NCBI GenBank assembly: GCA_025201845.1
Contig: MU603952.1
Location: 1 to 47,247 of the forward strand
Source of the DNA: Martensiomyces pterosporus
Taxonomy: Eukaryota; Kickxellomycota; Kickxellomycetes; Kickxellales; Kickxellaceae
Reading direction: 5' to 3'
DNA length: 47,247 bases
Positions 39,701 to 47,247 of this stretch are shown piece by piece. The notes under the pieces were generated by a model. The model saw only the letters and a program-made list of their open reading frames with translations, was not told where the DNA came from and searched no databases. Position 1 is the stretch's first letter. Each line of letters starts with the position of its first letter. Made by a program: the position numbers and the translations under genes.

Positions 39701-42700
39701 AGCGACGAGCTGGCACTGGAGAGTGATTCCGACTCGTAGCCATTGGTAGCACTGAGTATCGCTGAGCGGAGGAGGATGCCTCTGTCGCGCACGCTTTCGT
39801 ATACTGAGCGCTGCGACTGCGCACTCGTGTCTACAAGCTGCTGCTGCTGCTGCTGCTGCTGCAAAGGAGCAAGCGTTCCAGTTGCGCCGCCGTGGGTTGC
39901 TACAGCAATGCTTGGCACTTGTGCGCTGCGACTGCCATCTGTCTGGCTTTCGTTTTGGACATCCGAGCTCACAGTCGCGGTGCTTGACGACAAATTGGAT
40001 CCCGCGCTGCTGCTAGGATCAGTGGGGTGCATCTGTATCACGGGGAGCTGGTGTTGCTGAGCGGCTTCCACAGTCTTCACAGGCACGGCTGGCGACTGGA
40101 GTGCATTCAGTTTGCGTTCTGCATCACCAAGCTCGCGCTCATAAGTCAGTGCAGCGTTGAGCGCAGTCTTCTGCATGGCCAGCAGCGTGCGACGCAAGTC
40201 CATGCTCTGCTCCTCCAGCTCGGCTCTCGCAAGCTCGTCGCGGTGAGCAACAAGGCGGAGCTCAATGATGTCCTGCATGAACAGGTAAGCCAGGCCCGTA
40301 GTGTCAGTTTGCGACAAGTGCTCAAAGAGCTCTGAGAACGCACGGTAATCAATACGGACCACATCCTCGACCATCCGCATGGCCAGGCCGCTCATGTTAA
40401 TAATAAGCGGCTTAGAAAGCAGCCCACTGGCATTGGGGTCGCCGCTGCTGTCCTCTGCCGATTCGGACAGCTTGGCAACCTCGGCCTCAACGTCGCGCAC
40501 CTTGAGATCGAGGTAGTGCAGCTCAGCATCGATGATCTCAATGCGCTCGCTGGCACGCTGCATGCGAGCCGCAGAAGGCGATGCGTCGTCCTCCAACTCC
40601 GAGTCAATGCCCTGGATGCAAAGCAAGAGGTCGTTTTGCTCGTTCATCAGCTCGTCCTGCTTCATCAGATACGAGTCGCGTTCGCGGAGCATCTGGCGGG
40701 CCTGCACGCAGCGCTGGAGCTCGCCCTCCAGCACCTTCTTGATAAACGCGGCGCGCAAGATGTTGGGGCTGCCGTCCTGGCCATTGCCACTGGCACTGGG
40801 TGTGGCCTTTGCAACGTCCCAGCTGCTGTCCTTGAATGGCAGGAACGAGTAGCGGCGGCTCTCACTACGGCCTGTGCGCTGGCGCCTAAGCCTGGCAATT
40901 TCCTTGGCCTGCTCTTGCACTTGCAGCGCAAGACGCTCGCTGTCGGCATTGAATTTCTCAGCAGCCGACTTGCCGTCGAGCTTCAGCGACTCCAGCTGGT
41001 CCTGCAGCTCCTTGACAAGCGCTGAGTCGCTACGCTGCGCGGCAGCTGGGGTAGCCGACGCGCCCAGGCCTGAGCCCATGCGAGAGCTTGGTGTCGGGAT
41101 GCTGCTGCCGGACAAGTCAGCAGTGGACGATTTGCGCGAAACAGGTGTGCTGGAGCCCGAGAAATCGCGACGCACAGCGCCTTTGCTCACTCTGCTGGGA
41201 AGACGGAGCTTTGTTGGCGTTCCCATGCTAGAGGGTGCGCCGTCAAGACCAAGTGCACGACGGTTGCTATGGCCAGCAGCACTGCTGGGAGTTGAGGGCT
41301 TCGACACTGGAGGCTTCTGTGGAGTGTTGGCGCTGTTCGCCAGCCTCTGCAGCGCCACATCGCGCTCCTTTTGCACAATCGACAGCGTCTCTTGCAAGAG
41401 CTCGAGCTTCGACTCGTAGTGACGGCGCACGCTGTCGATCTGGTGCTCGTGGCGCTCAGCTTGCTCCGAGAGCTCGCGGTCCATGGTGGTTAGCAAGTTG
41501 CTCCGAGTGAGCACATCGCCATCAGTGAACACGCTGTTGGGTCTAGCAGCCGACTGCGGGTCCTGCTGGCCATCACCAGCCGACGCGGACCCGGTGTGGT
41601 TAGAGCTTGGCGTGTCTGGGAGCACGGCAGCAGCAATGGATGGCGTAGAGTCAGCAGAGCCACCAAAGTCAGCGACTTTAGCGCGCAGCAAGTTTCTCTC
41701 ATGCTCAAGGACGGCAGCACGGCGCAGAGCCTGCTCCAGCCTCTGGCTGAGCTCAGCGTTGGCGCTCTCAAGCCTGCCAATTTCAGCGTCAAACCGCAGT
41801 GTATTCCCATCTGCGCCCTGGTCATTGAAAGCCATGGACGATTGGCGGCGCAGCATCTTGAGTTTTGACAACTCGCCACGCAGCCTGGCAACCTCGGTCT
41901 TGAGCATGCTGAGCTCAACCGAGCTGTTCTTGTCAAAGTTCACTGCCACCTTGTTGCGGATATTGCGTGCGCGATTGGCGTACCGGATGGTGTTGAGGCT
42001 CTCCGAGCTGTTCTTTTCCGACGGCGAGATACATGCCAGCATTAGCGTCTGTGAGTTTCCGCCCAGCGAGTCCTGCAACAGGCGGGTGAGCTTGCTGTCA
42101 CGGTACGGCACATGTGCAGGTCTTTTCCCTTGCTGGCCATTGGCAGATGCGTTGCCCAGCGCTGAAATAACATTTCCAAGCGCAAGCAGCCCGGCGTTGA
42201 TGGAGATCCCCTCCTTGACGCGGTTTCCAGCAGCACCAGTCCGCTTCATCCGCTCAGAGCCCGCCAGGTCGACAAAGTGGATCTTGGAGACTATAGAAGG
42301 ACTGCCATCAGGCTCGCCATGCTCAAGGCCCTGTAGGCTACCGTTGGTAGCAAGGGCCGCAGATGAGCGGCGGTTCTGCTGCCTAAGGAACAGCGTGAAA
42401 ATGGCATGAGAGCGCGACGATGTGCGATTCATATCTGTGGACGCAGTTGTCCGGGACAGCGTGCCCTGGTGCAAGTATCCGATGATATCGTCCTCGCACG
42501 TTACCGGCCTGCGCTCGACGCCAACAAGCACCATGTTTCCGCGGCTGTCCTCGCGAATAGATGGGCCACGGCCACTGCTGCCACCAACAACCGAACGCGG
42601 GTTAAGGAGATCGATCAGATCCTCGTTGTACAGCTCGAGGAACGAAATCTCAATCGAATATGTGAACCCGATGTTCTTTTTGGCTTTGCGGTCGAGGTGG

Positions 42701-44140
42701 CTCCATACGGCGTGGATGGCTCGGGGAACGATGCCTACACGGCTGCAAAGAAAGCCGGGCATTGCGTGTGAGCGTATGCGGGGAAAGCGGAGAATGCGCA
42801 AGGTAGGGCACGCATCTGCACAAAAATAGGCAGCAGACCTGCATAAAGCGAGATTGGCAGCAGCAGCACGGGGGCTTGGCTGCGAGCAGACGAAAGGCTG
42901 CTGGTGGTCAATCCCCATCCACTCTTGCTCCGCAGTGCGCGCAGCCGCTTTGCTGCTGCACATTTCACTGGGCAAGACTCACCTTGCATCTCGGGCAGGA
43001 CAACTGATGTTGAAAGGCCTGTTCCCATGCTGAATGTCTTGCCGCTTCCTGTCTACAGAGGGTGAAGCAAAAGACGGCGCAGCTTGCTCGCATTTTTGTT
43101 AGAGCACGGTCTGCGGATCTACGAACACAATGAGCAGCGCATGCACGCCAGACAGCTCGGGGCAGCAAAGATGGGTGTCGTATAGCCTTACCTGACTACA
43201 AGCAGCAGACAAAGAATCCCGGAATTCGGCCATTTGCAGTGGTCGTTATCAGGAGACGCACACGGAAAGCAGGGCAGCCGCAGATGGCGAAGTAAATGGT
43301 GATGAGGATGTAATTGGATAATGGCTGGGTTAGTAGCGTTGCTGAAAGCGGGCATGCGTGTGGAATTAAAAATAACTTTTTTTGCACATGCAAGGCTTGT
43401 CTCAGTGCATAGGAGAGAGCGATTTGCCTCTCCATTGCTCGCACCCATGTCTTCCTTATCTTGCTGCAGCTGAAGGCATTCAAGAGAGGCATGTAGACAC
43501 ACTATTTCGCCCTTTGCCTCCCTCATCCGGAGGTTCGAAAATAAAGGTGCAGCAAAAAAAAGCCCACCGCGACACACGTGTACAGCCAGACATGCCCCAT
43601 CCCCAGTCGATGCAATATGAGTGGGAGCGCTGTGCAAGGGGAGCAGCGTGTGGGGCGGGCAATAAAATAGAATTTAGAGCGCTTACCCGTATGCCAGCAC
43701 AGTGGCGTTATATCTACAGTAGCCAAAACCTTAGAAGACACATGGCTGTTAGCTGTGGGTGCTTTCCGGTCGCTGGAGCTGCCTGACAGTGGGAGCTGCT
43801 GGAGACTTACCCTTGCAGGAACTGCTTTACGAGTGGCTGAATCGAATCATCATAAATCTGCTCCTGAGAGACCTCGGGCGAGAACACATAATCGAAGGTA
43901 AATGCGCGATCGGCGCCAATAACGATCTGGGGCACGCCTGGGAGCTGAGTAACGCATTCAGCCTCGCCATTAAGCTGCTCCTGTGGCGAGAGCGGCCGCA
44001 CACGCAAAGCAACTCTATAGAGCGGGGCAAATGAAGAAAGAGTGGTTGGTGTGTAGTCTTGAGCGCAGAGCTAGCGTATCCTTCATAGCCTTGATGCATC
44101 GGTTTAGTACCAGCACCTACCTTACAGAGGCCGACGCCAT
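36715..44140 (-). CDS. Kinesin-4-like motor protein, six exons including a 4-nt microexon (2114 aa)
   Basis: Exons: 44140-44121, 44014-43811, 43713-43687, 43195-43192, 43052-42983 and 42734-36715 (20+204+27+4+70+6020 nt = 2115 codons with stop). All introns are GT-AG. Exon 1 gives MASASVR; exon 2 VALRVRPLSPQEQ and FTFDYVFSPEVSQEQIYDD; exon 3 YNATVLAYG. The microexon TCAG completes GQ, and exon 5 continues TGSGKTFSMGTG (P-loop residues 84-91). The last exon carries GIVPRAI, FLELYNEDLIDLLN, switch I NRTSSRSHAIF, switch II VDLAGSE and NTIRYANRARNIRNKVAVN; the last resembles KIF4/KIF21-type kinesin-4. Beyond about residue 370 come coiled coils and long Ser-rich disordered regions. ATP-driven microtubule transport or organisation is the expected role. 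No known tail domain is recognised. Confidence 0.9.
43192..43195 (-). other. 4-nt microexon (TCAG) in the kinesin gene
   Basis: The minus strand reads TTGTAG|TCAG|GTAAGG: acceptor, four exonic bases, donor. Exon 3 ends in ...TACGG and exon 5 begins ACAGGAAGC; without TCAG the P-loop lacks its Gln and the frame is lost. With it the product reads AYGQTGSGKT and the total exon length is divisible by three. Confidence 0.8.
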
Positions 44141-45210
44141 GTGCGTATGCTGTGTGTGTGTGTGTGCGGAAAGGTCTGTGGAATGCGCAACGAGGGAGGG
44201 TCGGTTGTATGGCAATGAGTTCCAGCTAACTCCACTCAGGGTTGGGCTGCAGCAATTCAGTGCTCAGTGCCAACTGCAAAATGAGAATGAGGAGGTACGT
44301 ATAAATGAGGATTGTCTCTATGCGAGTAGTAAATTGGTGGAGGAAAGAAAGGCGATGGTTTATTCCTCTTGCTAGCGACGATTGACGAGTCCAAATACAG
44401 AACAAGGTTGTGATGGCACTCGCCCCCAAGTTCTTTGTTTACTGCTTGGCCTGTCTTTGCTCAATTGTCTGTTTGCTTGGGCTGCTTGTTATTCTGCAAG
44501 ATCAAGAACAAGGCTGGCTGGCTGGCGAATAAAAAAGATAATTTATGTCAATATAAGAAAAAGGCTTGGCGAAGCGGAGCAGAAAGAGCAAATTCTTGGC
44601 TCTTGGAGAGACGAAAGAGTGTGAGGGGTGTTTAAATAAGCCTGTGGAGGTTGATTGCATTTAATGCTGACCGTGGGGGAAGCGCGAGGTGTGTGGGGCG
44701 GGCGCTGTGGAGCCCTGCAAGCGGCTCTCCAGACAGACAAACGTGCATGCCAACGCGCGTATCGTTCGATTGAGCTTGGCTTGGGAAGGGTGGGGCAGCG
44801 AGTGCACTGCGAGCTAAAAATAAAAGCCCAGTACGCCAGATGCAGGGCGCGAAAAGCGCTTGCAAGCGGGTGCACGTCAATGGGCACAGCGCTGCACTCT
44901 ACGGCCGATGCAGCGCGTTAGTGTTTGTTTACTGTATACTATCTCCTCGCACTATTTGTGTGTGGGGTGCCCGTGGAAAACGCAGTGGCACAAGGATTCT
45001 GTTTGGCATTGCACAAGACCGCTACTACCTCTGCCCCTGTGCGCAGCGGATTCATGTAACCGATAAATGCGGGCCGAGCAAATAGAGCTTGGGGGCAGCA
45101 GCTGAGCCGCCGCCGCCATGCACCTGCCACTAGAAAAGGGCGGTCTGCATTAACCCTTCAGAGTGGAAATGTTTATTTTCAAGAGCAGCAGCACCAGAGA
45201 GTAGCGGGTG
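44141..45210. other. Kinesin promoter side and intergenic
   Basis: Contains a (GT)n tract at about 44150-44165 immediately upstream of the kinesin ATG and AT-rich DNA at 44530-44570. No coding region is supported. Confidence 0.45.
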
Positions 45211-45535
45211 TTAGTCGCACTCAATGAGGGTTAGCTCGCCGCCGGGCTCCCCCACTTGATCGTGTGTTTCAAACGGGTCAGCTGCTATGTGGAAGATCCT
45301 GTGGATATCCACGGCATCCTCAAAGTCGCCATAACGGATTTCGCCGCACGCGCCGCTACAGCAGCCCACCAAATAGGCACTATCCACAATAGCCATGATA
45401 TTGTCGACCACATCCACAAATGCCGCACCTCGGCATTCCAACAGAAACGGTGCCTGGAATTGTGCCAATAACTTTAAAGTGCATCTCGGGCTGCTCGTTG
45501 CAATGCAGCATTGAAAGCGGCGGTATGCCTAAGGA
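45211..45535 (-). pseudogene. Doubtful short coding fragment with a Cys-rich stretch
   Basis: A minus-strand frame without ATG encodes FVDVVDNIMAIVDSAYLVG, then CCSGACGEIRYGDFED and RIFHIAADPFETHDQ, ending LIECD at 45211. The last part faintly resembles the 'R-GD-K ... LF-L--DP-E--D' C-terminus of sulfatases, but no sulfatase catalytic region is nearby. An alternative reading splices frame IPPLSMLHCNEQPEMHFKV to SAYLVGCC through a 46-nt GTGCGG...GATAG intron. I cannot tell whether this is a small real gene or a relic. Confidence 0.25.
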
Positions 45536-45694
45536 GAAAAGCATGCACCTTTTTTTTCGCCACAACCGGATTCCAGGCTGACTTCACCTTCGTGTGAAAC
45601 TGCGGCTTTGGCGCTTTTTTTTTAATTTTATTTTATGAAACAGCCGCGTGAAATATGAATTAAAGGGCTGGCTCATGAGAAGAGCATATTAGCA

Positions 45695-46064
45695 ATGGAC
45701 CAGGAGTCCAGGTTCTACATTCTCTCCTTGGGCGCAGCTTTTTGTATTTTGCATGATGAATGCCGAGTCAAGGATGCAGAAGCACGCAGCATAATGGGCA
45801 AAGCTATTGTTTGTGCCCTGCTGTATCCTTTGAGGTCATGGCAATGTTAAATTGCCTATGCATGTAGATTCATGGGATGTCTTGCCCATTGATTTGATTG
45901 CAACGCTGCTCTTTGCCGAGCTTGGAGCCGAACATGCACTGCGCTCCTGCACAGCTCAATACCTTTCTACACCACTATTAAGGCTCCCTCCAGCCTCATC
46001 GCCAGCGGACCCGCCTCAGCAACTTGCAAGGAATTTAATCAAATCATTCGGTGTCTATTTGTAG
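45695..46064 (+). other. Two short plus-strand ORFs of unknown status
   Basis: An ATG at 45695 opens 51 codons (MDQESRFYILSLGAAFCILH ... LLYPLRSWQC), and an ATG at 45858 opens a second frame to 46064 (MHVDSWDVLPIDLIATLLFAEL ...). Both have protein-like hydrophobic patterning and lie end to end in different frames, so they may be exons or a decayed gene. I found no convincing splice pair joining them and do not recognise either. Confidence 0.25.
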
Positions 46065-46181
46065 CTCTGGCTCTCTGTGAAACATCCCAGCTGCCGTTTT
46101 TGCTGCTCATCAGAGGGATCATCGACACCCAAATATACATGTTGCTATTTGCTTTTTTTGTTTGTTGCTAGCAGATCTTGT

Positions 46182-46240
46182 CCAGCGACTGCACCCAGCA
46201 ACTGCATCCAGCAACTGCATCCAGCAACTGCATCCAGCGA
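46182..46240. repeat. 13-bp tandem repeat (CCAGCAACTGCAT)n
   Basis: Three perfect 13-bp units flanked by degenerate ones (CCAGCGACTGCAC before, CCAGCGACCC after). It is noncoding as far as I can see. Confidence 0.9.
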
Positions 46241-46746
46241 CCCAAAGCTGCAAAATGGGTACTCGCTATTTCCTGCAGTGTCACCAAAGGAGCAATTGCG
46301 CCAGAAGCTACAGAACTTTCTCTCAGTCCGTAAATATCTCGGTCTGAAATAGCACAGCAACGACCAACGAGAAATATGAAGCGAGAAAACGGCTTGCTAT
46401 TTATAAGTTCCTCACTAATTTTTGAACCTACAGCCAAATATGCGGATCTGCGTCAACCTTGCATATCCAAAACAGCTGGCGAAGACGGCATGGATACCGC
46501 CATGTCTTTGCAATATATCTGCCCATCCATTATTTATAAATCATGGAAAATAGCATTGATTTCCATGTGGGGACACTTTAAAAATAGAACGCGGAATTTT
46601 ATACGTGCGTAGGATAACTGTGCGTATGGAAACGAGCAAGTTTTGTTTCTTGGTGGTTGCAGCAGCCAGACCGGGACTGCTGCTTCCCGTGCGCATCTAT
46701 GAGATGGTCTAAAACGTGGGCTTTGTCAGAGTGCTGCTTCCACGAA
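46241..46746. other. AT-rich intergenic upstream of secreted-protein gene
   Basis: AT-rich sequence without a supported gene; probably the extended promoter of the 46956 gene. Confidence 0.4.
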
Positions 46747-46762
46747 CCAATGCGTATATAAG
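46747..46762 (+). promoter_or_regulatory. CCAAT and TATA elements of the secreted-protein gene
   Basis: CCAAT at 46747-46751 and TATATAAG at 46755-46762 lie about 195 bp upstream of the ATG at 46956. The intervening leader is C/T- and A/C-rich, as in strongly expressed fungal genes. Confidence 0.55.
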
Positions 46763-46955
46763 CGCTGTCCACTTCCTCACAAACTCACCATTCCTTCCTC
46801 ACTACCATCCACTCATTCATCGCTTCTGACTACAGAACATTGCATCCAGGCGCCATCAGCACCTTCAAGCTCTACCTCGCCACGCTTTTCAACTACACAA
46901 CCACCTCTCTTCGAGCACTCACCTCTCTCACTTTCGACTAATCGAATCATCAACA

Positions 46956-47247
46956 ATGCGTTTCACTGCCTCTCTCCTCGCTCTCGTCGCCGTTGCCGCC
47001 GCCAACCCCGGATACAGCGCCAACAGCTACAGCGCCGCTCCCGCGACCACCACTCCTGTCGCTCCCACTACCACCGCCACCCCTGTCGCTCCCACTACCA
47101 CCGCCACCCCTGTCTACCACTCGGCTACCCCCACCACTGTTCCCTACGAGACCCACCCCACCAGCAGCGCTCCCTCGGTCTACACCACTGCTCCTCACCC
47201 TAGCCCCTCGACCTCATGCACTTCGGGCCAGGGTAAGCCCCACGGAT
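46956..47247 (+). CDS. Secreted Thr/Pro-rich surface protein, 3' end beyond window
   Basis: The ATG at 46956 begins a textbook signal peptide (MRFTASLLALVAVAAANPGY; cleavage probably after the Ala run). The mature part is Thr/Pro/Ser/Val-rich, with a 9-residue unit VAPTTTATP repeated twice by a perfect 27-bp DNA tandem repeat (47058-47084, 47085-47111). Heavy O-mannosylation and a wall or extracellular location are likely. Near the edge the frame has CTSGQGKPHG, and GGTAAGC there could be a splice donor, so the last codons are uncertain. Strong C-ending codon bias plus TATA/CCAAT suggests high expression. Confidence 0.75.
   Translation, partial: MRFTASLLALVAVAAANPGYSANSYSAAPATTTPVAPTTTATPVAPTTTATPVYHSATPTTVPYETHPTSSAPSVYTTAPHPSPSTSCTSGQGKPHG

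Noticed and set aside
46182..46240. CRISPR-like short repeats
   Set aside because: Units are directly adjacent 13-mers with no spacers, in a eukaryotic genome.

Overview
This is eukaryotic nuclear DNA from a filamentous-type fungus. Evidence: FCP1, DDI1, SRP19, mS41, TBCC, a kinesin, an Rgd2-type F-BAR/RhoGAP and an Slp1-type SUN protein; short GT-AG introns in a mostly intron-poor gene set; separately promoted genes on both strands; a Thr/Pro-rich secreted protein with a TATA box. The compact, moderately GC-rich, intron-poor style and the ABCC and Gln-rich FAR1 proteins suggest an early-diverging fungus such as Kickxellales (Coemansia-like). That placement is inference. I see no prokaryotic operon, CRISPR array, tRNA or rRNA.

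Layout. 1-2.1 kb (-): ABCC transporter, running off the left edge. 2.3-5.0 kb (-): ER SUN-domain protein. 5.2-6.3 kb (-): APH/MTR-kinase-like kinase. 7.1-7.7 kb (-): PH-domain protein. 8.9-10.8 kb (-): low-complexity protein with a C-terminal membrane anchor. 11.5-12.6 kb (+): tubulin cofactor C. 12.8-15.6 kb (-): F-BAR-DEP-RhoGAP, frame broken. 16.0-17.7 kb (-): Lpx1-like hydrolase with a decayed paralogue beside it and a short retroposon. 18.2-21.9 kb (-): FCP1 in three exons. 23.2-24.5 kb (+): DDI1. 24.8-27.8 kb (-): FAR1/AT-hook/poly-Gln regulator. 29.1-30.0 kb (+): Nudix hydrolase. 30.6-32.7 kb (+): GBD/FH3 protein without FH2. 32.9-33.6 kb (+): SRP19. 33.8-34.2 kb (-): small Cys/His-rich protein. 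35.0-35.5 kb (+): mS41. 35.7-36.05 kb (-): uncertain spliced gene. 36.1-36.3 kb: second retroposon copy. 36.7-44.1 kb (-): kinesin-4-like gene in six exons. 45.2-46.1 kb: doubtful short ORFs. 46.96 kb-end (+): secreted Thr/Pro-rich protein.

The genes are mostly unrelated housekeeping functions: transcription, translation and targeting, cytoskeleton, vesicle and ER biology. I do not see a functional cluster. The most unusual content is structural. (1) The kinesin has a 4-nt microexon (TCAG, 43192-43195) inside the P-loop. It is needed to rebuild GQTGSGKT, and all six exons then sum to 2115 codons. (2) There is a roughly 160-bp SINE-like retroposon family: two near-complete copies (one with a clear 15-bp target-site duplication) and a 20-bp remnant whose insertion duplicated a splice acceptor in the ABCC gene. 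(3) Three local tandem duplications of 77, 115 and 136 bp lie within 3.6 kb; two break or change reading frames, and each of those genes returns to frame if one copy is removed, so assembly error must be considered.
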